Shown piece by piece: positions 34,448 through 45,843 of a stretch of DNA of 64,000 bases (position 1 is the first letter of the stretch; each line of letters begins with the position of its first letter). Below the pieces are notes generated by a model that saw only the letters and a program-made list of their open reading frames with translations, had not been told where the DNA came from and did no database searches. Position numbers and translations under genes: made by a program. The stretch comes from Sipunculus nudus (lineage: Eukaryota; Annelida; Sipuncula; Golfingiida; Sipunculidae), in assembly GCA_026874595.1 (NCBI GenBank), contig CM049314.1:15432729-15496728 (forward strand), in the 5' to 3' direction.

Positions 34448-35560
34448 ATGGGGAAAATTTTTCACTATAGTGGAAAATTTTGTGGTCGCAGTCCTAGTAC
34501 GTCACCAGCTGGGGGTGTGTTTCTACAGGGCCCCATAGTCTGTGTAAAGGCTGCAAGCCGGCTACCTAACCCTAACTCCCAAGTGGGGAGGGGGAGGTAG
34601 GTTTGTCGAGTGCTTCAACAGCGGGCAGGGAGTGTTCTCTCCCTACGCAGTACTATAGGAAAAACAAGGGAGTAGCAGTCTGATAAGTGTTGTGGGAGTT
34701 TAGGGAGGTAACCTTTATTTGAGAATACATAAGATATAAGTGACATAAAATCATGGTATACAAGGTGTACAGTGATAAATCAAGTATATATATTTATATA
34801 CACATATACATATACGCATATACATACATATATATATATATACACACACAACACACACCTATACCTACACACACATACATATATATATATTTATACATGA
34901 AAGGCGGGCATTTGCCGTTAGAGTTTGTGCTGGACGTCCTTTAGTGCACTTTAGATCCATAGGATGTTAAGTTTACATTTTCAGTTCATTTGGTGGCGCC
35001 ATAAGCCTTAACTAATTTTGGAGAAAGTATTCAGGAAGAGCGTCCATATTTTCTGGCTGTTGTGAACGTTGGCACAGGTCACAGGGTGTCACTGGTGAGA
35101 CGGCAATGTTTGTTGACAATGACTTTCAGGAATAAGGAGACCGCTTGTTCATGGAAGGATAGGCACACCTGAAACGAAAGACAACAGCAGCAGTATCTTT
35201 CCCCCCTTTTTTATAGTGATTTGACCAGGGGTTACCATGTGTTTGTTGATGCTGCAAAAGAGAAAACAAAATATAAACATCATGGGATTGACCTTGGCGC
35301 CCTCTAGTGTGCAATCTGAAACTTAAAAGGGAATAATAAGACACATTGTTTTCAAATCATTCTAACCGCACATGGCGTCGGGTGTTTTCTATACAATGAT
35401 ATCTATTTTTTTATTTATTTATTTATTTATTTATTTATTTTATGTATTTTTTTATTTTATTTTATTTTTTTTTATATATATTTATATACAGGGGAGTGTC
35501 AGCATGGAGTTTTGACAGAGATGACACAGTAGGGGTCAGTAAGTCATTGGGCAATAATTT
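34448..35560 (-). other. 3' untranslated region of element 2
   Basis: No coding was recognised. The part next to the PPT (about 34448-34690) is similar to 57165-57395 of element 3, including the mirrored 'aaaattttccactatagtg' phrase and the 'ccgcccgctgttg'-like phrase. Microsatellites interrupt the rest: TA/CA-rich DNA at 34785-34890 and (TTTA)n at 35404-35480. A 'ggtggcgcca' half of the HINE palindrome sits near 34991. Confidence 0.75.
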
Positions 35561-35566
35561 GTCAGT

Positions 35567-37360
35567 TTACACAATGTCGGAGGTATGTTGTATTTGGGAG
35601 TCTCTCTCAAGATTTGGGTACAAATTCCCTGACTGGGGCGGCTGAAGGTCGTGATGCGGCTTGGAATCTAGAATACTGTCTGAATTATCTTGTTGTTGCT
35701 TGCTACAGGCCTTTGGGCTGCATGTGGGGAGTATGTGTTTAAATTTGTAAAGAACGATAAGGCCTATAGCCCTTGCTATCATAAGGAGCATAATAGAAAT
35801 CCAGGAAAACCAGTCAGATGGGTCTGAAAAGTCAAATAATGTGAGACCCGTTGATTCTATAGGTGGAATGAGGGATAAATTTTTGAAGCTGTGCCAGCTT
35901 GGGATGGCAGCCAGGTGTTTCAATGTTATTAAATCTGTATTTCTAATGGGGGCTGACAGGTTGACATTGAAAGAGAGCACTGGCAGATCGATTATCGAAG
36001 CTTCTGTTAGCAAACCTTGAATGTGCCATTAGGGGCCAAATAAGAAGCATGTATGGTGTAGGAATATAGAATAAACTCCTGGCTGCAGGGCCACTTTTGA
36101 GGGCCGCTTGTGCATACAGTGCAGTGATAAAGGTTTTCCGGCAAAGCTAAGAACAGTGTGTAGAGAGGATGGCCGGAAAACCTGAGAAATGTTAAAATGT
36201 ACCAATTTGAACAGGCAGTGTTTCCCGATTGCTTGGTTGCCATGGATTGTTGCCTGTTCACACCTGTAGTGGGATTCTGAGAGTACCGGGGTACCCTTAC
36301 AGAGAAAAGGGCTAGGCCCTGAGCAGTTTCTTGGAATGAATAAGATTTGTTGCTGCATGTTTATTGCGACTGAGGTCACAATCCTAAAGGTGATAGCAAA
36401 ATTTGGCTTGATAGGTGAAGGCCATGAGTGGAGGTTATAGCATAAGTATGGGTTTTTCTCGAAAACTGGAATTTTGATGGCATATTTTACAGTTAGATTT
36501 GACGCAGATACAAGGTGAGCCTTGACATATCTATATATCCACCCTGGCGGGGGTATTCCAAACCCAAGAGCTGAAATCTTGTTGCGGGCTGGTTCTAAAT
36601 ATTTCATGGGGAGAACATCTGGAGAGATATACCCGTGCATAACAGATGCACTTTTTAGTTTATATACTTGACATGCTAGTCTGTATTCTTGGACAATATC
36701 CTCAATGTAATCAATGTGTAAGTCCATTTCCCGAGCATGTTGTAATAATTTTGTAGTGCCAGCCAATGTTCTTAAGTTATATTCTAATGAATTTTTTCAG
36801 AGATTTAAAGTACTGTTAAGTAGGGCTAGTTGGTTTGAATGCTCATTTGCGACTACTGTTATCTCATTAACTGCTGTGACCATTTTCTTAGAGATACTGA
36901 TAGTGTCCTCTTGTGACTTAGCCAATTTTTTAAATGCCTCTCTGAACGTTTCCAAATCTTTTTGTGTTGCTATCCCAAACAGGGATTTTGAGAATTCTCC
37001 CACAAAATCTAACAGTCCCCGTTTTTGCCTATGTAAAGCGTCATGGTTTTGCACATACTTTATTAGCCTATTGATTTTCCGTGTCCAGAGAGGATATGAA
37101 CGGTCATATGTTTTAGCCCGTTGGATGGAGGCATTAAACGTCAACAGAGTTTCCAAGACGTTGCTATGTAGGGTTGGATGCGGAGAAACAACCAATAGTG
37201 ACCATGAACCTTTCTCATGGAAACATTCCCCTTGTTCATGGACAACAATACCATGTCTTATGGGAGTAAAGTTGAAAAGTGTTGAGACATTACCTGAAAG
37301 TGCAGCTTGGGAGTAGCACAGAAGACACAGCCAAACCAACACGGGGACAGGGGGTGCCAT
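35567..37360 (-). pseudogene. env: env: class I fusion glycoprotein of baculovirus F / errantivirus type (element 2), two in-frame stops
   Basis: One frame of 597 codons starts at ATG 37360-37358 and ends with TAA at 35569-35567. It is interrupted by TGA (36799-36797) and TAA (36031-36029). A hydrophobic signal peptide covers residues 1-20. N-glycosylation motifs follow (NVS, NAS and others). A furin-type RQKR site lies at 111-114 and is followed at once by 'GLLDFVGEFSKSLFG', the fusion-peptide pattern of F-type envelopes. A heptad-like helical stretch follows. A membrane anchor spans about 516-538 and an ~60-residue tail carries LYPNL. In related elements env is made from a spliced RNA and mediates membrane fusion. 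With these stops this copy cannot make the full protein. Confidence 0.85.
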
Positions 37361-37653
37361 GTTTGATGCGTATTTAAAATTGGCCTTCTTTTGTTAACAG
37401 TGTCTCCCACAATCTGAAAATATGTAAGGTTTGATAGGTAAGGTTGTCTAGTAGTCATGTTCATAGCCTTGTTCATGAAGGCGTGTGTAGTTTAGTTTTC
37501 TAGTATTCCTGCTACTACGTCTAAGAACTGTGGGCTTATGTATATAAGCCTGTGATGGGCCTGCTACAGGTTCATCATTGATGTGTGTAGGGCTTTGTTT
37601 ATTCCTTGATGGGCACAGTTTATCTAGGGGAGATTTTCCTTTGCTAGACCTAT

Positions 37654-39048
37654 TCAGCCGGGCCGAATTCTATTTAGAGATTTAGGGGGAATGCCTGAGT
37701 GATCTCCCTGTTGAACCCTGTATAATCGAACGTCGCAGTCATCCGCAACATGAACGGCTCGTGCACATTCGTAACAGTTCGGTGTTTCACCATTCCAGGC
37801 GAAAGGATTAGTAAAACGTATGTTACCAGGGCGCTTAGCGGAAAGTCTGCCTTTTCTTGGCAATCTGTCTGTTTGCTGGGACAGAACAGGGATTTTTTTC
37901 GAGTCTTTGCGAATGTGACGTTTGTGGGATGGCCTTTTTGTGTTGATCATGGTCCAGTCAGCATTGATTGGTGCATGTGCAATTTTTGAGCGATGCACTT
38001 TCTTTGTTGCACCAGTTGGTTGGTTCTGGATGTGACAGGTAGTGTTTCGCTGCTGTGTGATCACCCAGCTGGGGTCACATTTAGCAGTAAAAGTCAGAGG
38101 GTTCTCTGCTTTTAGTAAAACTGGGGTATTGTCTGCCAGTTCTGGTGCAGAAGCTTTTTGTTCTGACCTCAGTCTGTCTGGTATGCGGCTAGCTTGAATG
38201 TGGGCTTGAGTCTCAAGCCAGATGCTGTGCATCCTTTGTATTCTGTCAGTTAATGTGTAAGCAACATTTGGGTTGAAATGGCGTAATGGAGCATTTGGGT
38301 GTCTCCCGAATACCACAAAATATGGGCTATTACCTGTAGCTTCATTATGGGAACTGTTGTGAGCCCATTGTACATCACTGAGGGCAGATTCCCATTGTTC
38401 AGGGTTATTTGCAAGTATCCTGGACAGGAGTTCCTTTACTGTCCGATTGACTCTCTCAATTTTTCCATTTGATTGTGGATGATAAGCAGTGGATCTTCTG
38501 TGCTCGATGCCCAGTTCATTAAGGTATTGTTCCCATGCTCTAGCATTAAATTCCAGGCCATTATATGTAAGGATGGTTTTAGGTGTGCCGTAGCGAGCAA
38601 AGTACTGCTTGTGCCGTGCTGTCCATACAGATTTGCATGTTTTATCTGGGATGGGGAAGACCTCTAAGAATGAACTGAGGTGGTCAATGACTGTAAGAAC
38701 ATATCTATTGTCATTCTCACTTGCAATAAATGGGCCTATAAGGTCACATGAGATAAATTGGAAGCATTGTGTTGGAACGGGCATTTTCTGAATAGCTACT
38801 TTGTCTTTAGGTACTTTTTGTAAGGCACAGTTTGGACAGTTATGAATGACGCGTTGGACCGTTTTTTTCAATCCAGGAAACATGTAAGCCTCATTTACTC
38901 TATGCATGGTTTTAATAATCCCTAGATGACCTAATTGAAGGTGCGCGTTTTTTATTACTTTCTCCTGGTATACGTGGTGGCATAACAAGTCTTGGGTACT
39001 GTGGCGCCCTCTTGTGGGGCATTCGTAAGTTATAGAGGGCTCCATCAA
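37654..39048 (-). pseudogene. Integrase (element 2)
   Basis: This open stretch of 464 codons is the 3' part of pol. The HHCC zinc domain is intact ('HLQLGHLG' ... 'CPNCALQ'). The catalytic core has the first Asp in 'SCDLIGPF' and the Glu in 'GKIERVNR'. The second catalytic Asp, expected before 'NGLEFNA', is Tyr (TAT), so strand transfer should be abolished. A basic C-terminal extension follows, with no chromodomain that I can recognise and a CX2C-like 'CYECARA' near the end. It is displaced by one frame from RT-RNase H because of an indel near 38965. It ends about 290 bp before env. Confidence 0.88.
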
Positions 39049-40264
39049 TCAGTGTGAGATATGGGTCACCTCTTTGAGCTTGTTTTTTCAGGAGTGGGAA
39101 ATGTAGTGTTTGGGCTTCAATAATGGCCTCAAGGTCTATGTCATCATATACATGACGTGCTGTAACTGGAATTAAATCCTCAGCTTCACTATCCTCCTCC
39201 AGGTCAACCAAATCTACTGCTCCTGGGGAGACACAAGCGATGACTGGTGGCTCGGGCACTGGTGGTATCGGCTTGGAATTTGGCAATCTTGATAATAAAT
39301 CTGCCTTTATGTTCAAGGAGCCTTTCTTATACACAATTTTTGGATTGAACTCTGCTAGTGTAAGTGCCCAGCGCTGTACCCTTGTGTTGTTTATTTTGGA
39401 GGTAAACAAACATTGTAAAGGTCTGTGGTCAGTATAGAGTGTGAACTCGCTACCGAGCAGGTAATGCCTTAGCTTTGTCAGTGCCACCATGACAGCTAGA
39501 CCTTCACGCTCTATGGTTGAGTAATTTCTCTGGGCTGGGTTAAGTGTGTGTGACACATACTCAATAACTCTCTCTGTGTTATTCTCGTCTATTTGGACTA
39601 GGACAGCACCTACTGCTACATTTGAAGCATCGGTGTACAGGTGATATGGCTTTTCAGGGTCTAGGTAGGCCATTACCTGAGGTGAGACTAGCAGGTCTTT
39701 CAGTTTTTGGAAAGCAGCTTCATGCTTTGGTCCCCAGTGAAACTTAGCATGTTTCTTTGTCAGTGCCACCAGCGGGGCTGCAATTTCGGCATAGTTTTTT
39801 ACAAATTGCCTGTAAAACCCACAGCTGCCTAGCAGACTGCGGACACCCCTAACATTTTTGGGTGCAACCATGTTTCTTATGGCTTCAGTCTTTTCGGGGT
39901 CAGGCAGCTTCCTTTCTGCTGATATGATGTGGCCTAGCAGTTTTACCGCTGGTTTTGCAAAATTGCATTTTGAGGCCTTGAGTTTAAGTTTGTATTGTTT
40001 AAGGCAACGAAATACCTTTTGCAAGTGTTGGACATGTTCCTCTCTGCTTTTACTAAAAACAACAATGTCATCTATATAGACTCGGGCACAATTGTCTAGC
40101 AGAGCCTCTTTTAGGGCCCAGCTTATGGCTCTTTGGAATGCAGAGGGCGCTACTGAGAGCCCGAATGGGCATCGGACAAACTCATATAGTCCACTAGGTG
40201 TCGCCATTGCTGTAAGGGGTATGCTGTCCGGGTGCATAGCTAATTGATGGTACCCTGACTTCAA
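38912..40264 (-). pseudogene. Reverse transcriptase (palm) and RNase H (element 2)
   Basis: This carries most of RT and all of RNase H in one frame of 450 codons. RT motif A is 'DLKSGYHQLAM', the 'PFGLSVAPSAFQRA' motif follows, and the catalytic box is YIDD in 'VYIDDIVVFSK'. The connection reads 'LLGHIISAERKLPDPEK' and 'SLLGSCGFYRQFVKNY'. RNase H begins 'LYTDASNVAVGAVLVQ' and includes 'YSTIEREGLAV', 'YTDHRPLQ' and 'NIKADLLSRLP'. The active sites are intact here. The frame is joined wrongly at both ends: upstream by a deletion near 40265 and downstream by an indel near 38965. Confidence 0.9.
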
Positions 40265-40658
40265 ATCGAGGGAACTTGACTGCCTGAATTGTCTGATTTA
40301 CCTTCCGGTAGTCGACAACCAGTCGCACCGAACCACCTGGTTTGTTTACAAGGGACACAGGACTACTATAGGGGGACCTACTGGGTCTTATTATTCCTTC
40401 TTTAAGTAGTCTTTGTACTTCTTGTTCGAGCACCGTTTTCTTTGCCAGGGGAACCCTATATGGGGGAAGGGATGTGATCATTCCATTTGTTCTGACTTTT
40501 AGAGGCGGCAGACTTGAAATAGACATTTTTTTCTCAGATGAGGCGAATACGTCACTGAACTGTCTAAGGACTTGATCCAGGTCTGCATCGTCATAACATG
40601 GCCGTGTGATGAAGATTTTAGATGGTGTTTCGATGTACTCGTGTTTGACCTTGAACAT
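40194..40658 (-). pseudogene. Reverse transcriptase N-terminal part (element 2)
   Basis: RT fingers are visible: 'HEYIETPSKI' leader, 'SLPPYRVPLAKKTVLEQEV', 'GIIRPSRSPYSSPVSLVNK', 'RLVVDYRKVNQ'. The distance from DYRK to the motif A Asp of the next segment is about 15-20 residues shorter than usual. The frame changes near 40265, so a deletion not divisible by three removed part of the fingers. It is also out of frame with the protease upstream (break near 40665-40675). Confidence 0.88.
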
Positions 40659-40672
40659 GCGTTGGTACCATG

Positions 40673-41026
40673 TTATATATTTTGTTTAAGGTCAAGTGTA
40701 GCATGTCCCCTATTCAGGACATCACACCCTAAAATAATGTCATGTGGTAAATCTGGTACCACAAAGAGGCGTAGTGCAGTGTCAGGATGCAGGAATTGCA
40801 TGTAGGTTACACCAGTAACGACGCGTTTGTTACCTGTGACTGACTGCAGGCCATGAGGAGGGACATGGAGGGTAAAGTTTTTATTTTGTTTATTTAATTC
40901 CATAAAGGTGTCATGCCGCATCAACGAAACAGCCGCCCCAGTATCAATGAGAGCTTCTAGGCTTGCTTGGGCATGTTTTAGGCTAATGAAGGGGCGTCCG
41001 TGTTTATACTGTGATGCGGCTTTCAC
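40673..41026 (-). pseudogene. Aspartic protease (element 2), entered by -1 frameshift
   Basis: A retroviral-type aspartic protease domain has the active site 'LIDTGAAVSLM' and the ILG-type motif 'DIILGCDVLN'. It overlaps the gag stop and has no ATG of its own at the proper place, so it should be made as a Gag-Pol fusion after a -1 shift at 41029-41035. The domain itself looks complete at about 118 residues. A frame break right after it separates it from RT. Confidence 0.85.
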
Positions 41027-42306
41027 AAGTTTAAATGATTTGAGGACTGTTCGCCTGATCGATTAAGGCTGTATGTGTATCCCTCATGGAGGATTTCTTG
41101 AGGAGGGTCAGAGTATTTCTGCTCCTCGGGTTGCACAGCGTGAATTTGTACATTAGACTGCTGTACCTGACTGACCATGGGTTCAATTTGCCGCCCATAC
41201 TGATCAGTGTAGCCCCGTCTGGGTCCATTTGTTTGTCGTGATGGTAATTGTGTATAGTGCTGTGGTTGTGTCTGTGCATATGGTGTGGCGGGTTTCCTAG
41301 CCCAAGTGGGGTTCTGAGGGGCCCGTGGGGCTTGTTGGCCCTGTGAATTTATTCTCTTGAGGGCATAGCACTGGCTTCGTATGTGACCCAGTTTGGAGCA
41401 AAAGCTGCAGACTGGTCTTTTATTTTGTGACTGTCTAGTGTTAGTGTATTGTCTATTTTGTGTCTTCCTGATGCCAGAATTTTGGAAGCGTTTGTTTATC
41501 AGATCTATTTCCATGGGGGTTTCTTCTCTTGTGTCAGTGTCTCTCCCCAATTTTTGGAAAGCAAGATCATCATGCAGCATGTTTCTAGCTGTTTGCATTG
41601 CCTGGTCTATGTCTTGACATTTTATGACTGCCCCTGCAGTAACAGCGCTGCTTAGACTGCGAGCGTAATGCTAAACAATTTCTTTAGTTTTGTCTGCAGG
41701 AGGGCCAGAGCCATACAGGTCGACAACCATTTGTATAAATGTGTCATTGTGCTCCTCCAGTGTCACATTTGGCCTCTGTCGGAATTTGGTCAGTCTATGT
41801 TTTAGATAGTCATTGTCATCAGTTGGCAGGAAGGTAAATTTAATATGTTGAATGATTTCCTGCCAAGTGATATTTTGGGCGACCTTGCCCTCACTGTCTG
41901 TTGTTGTTTTTCTGGCCAAGAAACATTCCACAGATCTGGAGACTCAACCCACTAGAGTGGACCTAATCACTGACTTCACAAGATTATCGTCATTTCACAG
42001 GTCGATAGCCGCCTGTTTGATTTGATCTGCATAATGCCTGATCTGTCCTGGGTTACTGCAGGCACACTGGCCTACTCTGCTAATTGTTCTCTCAAGGTTA
42101 AATTGGAGAGAGACAAGTTTGTTTGTGTTAGTGGACTCTTGTAATGCTAGAGTGAGTTGTTCAGTTGTGCTCGTCATGTTGTGATCTGTTATATGTAGGC
42201 AGTTAAATTCTCGAGAGAGATTTAACGCCGTAGTCTGGTCTAGTCTAGTAGTGTATGAATCAGAGTCGTCACTGTCAGTAAGTATATGGTGATCAGAGTC
42301 ACTCAT
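41023..42306 (-). pseudogene. gag: gag: capsid and zinc-knuckle nucleocapsid (element 2), three in-frame stops
   Basis: One frame of 428 codons including its stop runs from ATG 42306-42304 to TGA 41025-41023. An acidic Ser/Asp-rich N-terminus precedes a helical matrix-like part. The capsid core is around 41931-41671 ('ITWQEIIQHIKFTFLP', 'KFRQRPNVTLEEH'). A single zinc knuckle, CSFCSKLGHIRSQC (C-x2-C-x4-H-x4-C), is followed by a Gln/Pro-rich tail. In-frame stops are TGA at 41995-41997, a second TGA near 41943 and a TAG near 41668. Each is one transition away from a sense codon, as expected for recent decay. The frame is otherwise continuous. Confidence 0.85.
41029..41035 (-). promoter_or_regulatory. 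-1 ribosomal frameshift slippery site T TTA AAC
   Basis: On the minus strand the heptamer TTTAAAC is in the right phase with gag codons (TTA AAC). It lies one codon before the gag TGA stop at 41023-41025. A -1 slip puts the ribosome in the protease frame. The heptamer matches the X-XXY-YYZ rule used by retroviruses and coronaviruses. A downstream pseudoknot was not modelled. Confidence 0.85.
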
Positions 42307-43834
42307 GAAATGTGGCAAGGGTAATTAATTATTTAATTACCTGTAGGTGTTAGAATGTGTTGTCAGATGTGGTGACTTTGTTTGATGTGTGTAGGTAAGT
42401 TGGGGGGAGGGGGGGGGGGGGGGGGACAGGTAAAGATTTCTAGTCGCAGAAGAAAAGAAGGAAATAAATAAAGAATGTGCCACGACAGGGCAATTGGTCT
42501 AGGAGGGAGGGGGAGGGTTGTATAATCAGTATGGACAAGGACTGTGTATTGAAATAAGATATAGTGTAACGCTTACCTATAGGAACAGATTGTTAGATCA
42601 ATTAATCATTACAGTCAAGGGTATGTATATAGTATGGGGCTATTGGCTGCCAAGTAAAACAGCTGGAGAAAATGGATTATGAGTCAGTGCACGACTGTTT
42701 TAATTAAAATAGTATGTGTGCTTGATTATACCAAAGGCAAAGGGTGTGAGGTGTGTCTGTTGGTTGGATCAGTCAGGCTGTGATTAATTACTAACGTCCC
42801 ACAGTGTTGAGGGATTTAGAAATTGCTTATCTGACCGAGGTAACTATAACTGCCAGAGGGATTAATCTCGGGCAGGTGCATGTGGTTGTGATATTTGGAT
42901 AAGCCCAGGAGGCAGTAGGGCCTGGTGTTATGTAGTGGGATTATGTAAGCCTGCTTGGCTGACAGAGAGAAGCTGTATCACATAGGGGCAGAGTTCAAAG
43001 GGTCACAGGGCAAGGTTGTGGAAAAACAGTTAAGGTACATATATGATTTGAATTCAAATAAGACAAAGGAGGGATTTTGGGTGTATGTAGGTTATAGTGC
43101 CTATGGACACTAATTTACCTTTATTTTACTTATAGTGACTAGAATGATTATATGAGCTGTATTTATTATTTGTAAGATTTGAAATGTGTTTATGGTAATA
43201 TATATGCAGTTATATTATATAAAAAAATGTCTTTTGAAAGATACGGGTAGTTTTTATGGAATTATTACGTAAAGAGGGAATATATTAGTTGTCTCATAAA
43301 CTGGGAGATACAACCTGAAGTTACTGTAATTTTATGTAGAATTTCCTGAGAAGTTGGTTAGAACTTTTTAGGGCTGCAAAAGATGAGCTGGCTTTTCAGT
43401 ATTCTTACAAGTTGGGCTTTAAATACTTGTATTGTTTTATTATTGTAGGGATTTATTTATGCTTGTGATTATCTATATTATGGAATGTTAAATGAGGTAG
43501 AAAATATACTAAGAATAGGCAGCTATGTAAGATAAAACAGCCTAGGCATTAGCACATCATATAATATTTATATCTTTATCTATAGGGGAACTTGGGGTGA
43601 ATTTATGTTGGGTGGGATGACACAATACATTGGTCTTGTGGCCTCCAACCTCAACATATAAGGTACAAACTGATATGACTTTATATATAGTTAGGAGTGA
43701 GTGAACTAGCTGGACGAATTGTTCTTTAAATTTCCCAGAGTGAGTTTATTTGAATACCCCGAACTAATTTTGATAGCGCAATTAATGTCTCAGTATCCGT
43801 ATCCTAATCGTAATTTCTTAGAATGCCTGGCATA
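42307..43834 (-). other. Leader (5' untranslated region) of element 2 with poly-G/C tract
   Basis: About 1.5 kb separates the primer site from the gag ATG. It is non-coding and AT-rich. A near-continuous G run on the plus strand (42402-42425) lies about 100 bp upstream of gag. It presumably holds packaging signals, but none can be identified by sight. Confidence 0.6.
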
Positions 43835-43843
43835 CGCTCGCCA
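43835..43843 (-). other. Primer binding site start of element 2 (TGGCGAGCG)
   Basis: Two bases inside the 5' LTR the minus strand reads TGGCGAGCG, then TATGCC. Starting with TGG fits the complement of a tRNA CCA end. Element 3 has the same nine bases at the same place. The tRNA could not be assigned with certainty. It would have G as discriminator base. Confidence 0.75.
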
Positions 43844-43845
43844 CT

Positions 43846-44280
43846 TGTAGTATTTTCTTAAAATACTGTAATTTGGGAATGTAAATATATTGGGTCTTAC
43901 CACTTAGGGAAAATTGAAAGAACCACAACAAGTTTGTATTGGTTATATATACAGAGCCTACACTCACACATTATCAAGACTGCATTATGGTGACTGCTAA
44001 GTTATCTAAGATAATAGTACACATACCTAGGACTGCACCGGTCGAGCGAAGATGGTGTGCACTGCACGAACCGACTCTTCTTGATGCTCAGGTCCAAAGA
44101 GGCCGAATCAGTCAGTGATGCCTAGTTTTATGCTATCTGTGGGAGGCAGGGTAAAGTACCCACTGCCTAGTGATTGGTCAGGGCATAACTGTTGACTGTC
44201 AGTCATCAGCATGCCCCGCCCTGGTCAACAGGAGGTCAATAAGAGCAAAGGTTAAGCATCATGTAGAGTGGGATGCTACA
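43846..44280 (-). repeat. 5' LTR of element 2 (435 bp)
   Basis: It is the partner of 34001-34435 with 6 substitutions and no indels, and it drives minus-strand transcription of the element. The target duplicate CTGT follows at 44281-44284. Confidence 0.95.
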
Positions 44281-45796
44281 CTGTAATGATTATTTTTTAA
44301 AGGTAATTACCCTTTAAAGTGTTTTTAATTCTCCAATTTAAGGCCAGGTACCGAACTTTATATTTTATATATACGAAATACTAGGAGTATTTAACTGATA
44401 TTTTGAGGAAGCATTCCAGCCATTTGTTTTTTTTTTAATATTGAGAGAACTGTCTTTTACTGAAGAAGCGAATATATAATCCCTCCCAAAGGCAAAAAGC
44501 AGTAATTGCACTGTTGATGATTCTGAATTTGAATAATTGCCCAAGTGTTAAAAATTTCATATCAGTAACACAAACTTTTCCAGATTGTTGAAACCATGGC
44601 CACAACATCACAAAATGCAATTGTAAGCCTACACTTGGTTAAACAAAAATAAGTCATAATAAAAACAAATTACAGATGCGTATCTGAATCGGGATTTCTA
44701 CTAACACAAGAAGATGTCTTTTCCTATACACATTTCCTTTAAAATAATCTATAATATTTCCCTATATGGATGGATTAATTTTTTTTAAGATCTCTTACAT
44801 GATCATCAACCAGATCTTGAAAAATAAAGTTAGCCTGTCGGGATGGAAAGTTTCACTTCCCTTGGCCGATGGTCTAACTTTATGCCCGGGTAATGATCGA
44901 TTATCAGAGCTTCTGAAGTATTAAAACCTATGTTTTTGCTTCCTAACAAAAATATAAGTCAGCTATTTTCGGTCAGGTCTGTTGAAATTAAGTGAAAAGT
45001 CGATTATTTCTTGACGTGAAGCAAGATCTTTGCGTCTAAAACAAAGTGTACACTGCTGAGGGATAAATAAATATACTTTTCAAAAATACAAGAAAATGAT
45101 TTAATATGAAATCATTATAGTGATGGTACCAATCTTCAGCAGAATTTAAAGATTTTCAGGGATCAATGTGTAGATCATATATCATGGAAATATACATAGT
45201 GCTTCCTGAAAAAAATCTGATCCTGTATAAATTTACTAAATTTTACTTGTATACCGAAAATATTTCCCATATAACTATAAGAGTGCATGATAATAACTTC
45301 TTATCCCGATACCCAAGACAATCTAGTGGCATATAAAGTTTGAATATGTAATGTGCTGCCGATTCCATTTTGCAATTTCTGTTCAGTGGAAGGATAGACC
45401 TATGGCTGAAATATGTGATTCTCAAAATTACAAGTAAAAGTCTGTACTTCGTCAAAGAAGACCTGTAAGAAATCTGTTTGTCAAGCTTGAACTTCAAAAG
45501 TACTGAGTATATACTTTTGACCCTTCTGAATATAAAGCGAGGACTGTAATATGTCACTGACAATTAGCAGTCCGAATTCCATAACAACCAACCAAACTTA
45601 TATTTAATGTGGTCTTTTGTTTGATGTTTTACTGAATGAATACTTCACTTCTGAGGAGCGCTTCTGTACTTGGAGTAAATAAGTAACAGTGATTTTTCAC
45701 AGATGACCTACCAGGACCTGTCAGCATGTGGACTTTCTGGCTTAATAGTTTCCATCTCCGTTATATAACCTTAACTACTTCTGGATAAATAAACTG

Positions 45797-45798
<2 letters not shown>

Positions 45799-45842
<44 letters not shown>
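45799..45842. repeat. (TA)n microsatellite
   Basis: About 21 TA repeats, uninterrupted. Confidence 0.97.

Positions 45843-45843
<1 letters not shown>

Larger units (their letters stand above)
34001..44280 (-). mobile_element. LTR retrotransposon 2: envelope-bearing Ty3/Gypsy element, recently inserted but defective
   Basis: Identical-length LTRs (34001-34435 and 43846-44280, 435 bp each) run TGTAG...CTACA with the 4-bp duplication CTGT (33997-34000, 44281-44284). They differ at 6 positions and have no indels, so the insertion is young. On the minus strand the order is PBS, ~1.5 kb leader, gag, protease, RT-RNase H, integrase, env, ~1.1 kb 3' UTR, PPT, LTR. This is the layout of an endogenous retrovirus-like Gypsy element such as insect errantiviruses. 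It carries in-frame stops in gag and env, three frame breaks in pol, an RT deletion and a mutated integrase active site. Confidence 0.95.

Noticed and set aside
34753-34944. 63-codon frame rich in Ile/Tyr/Thr
   Set aside because: It is translated TA/CA microsatellite within the 3' region of element 2.
41031-41279. A second gene overlapping gag of element 2
   Set aside because: It is an alternative frame of the Gln/Pro-rich gag tail and has no motif of its own.
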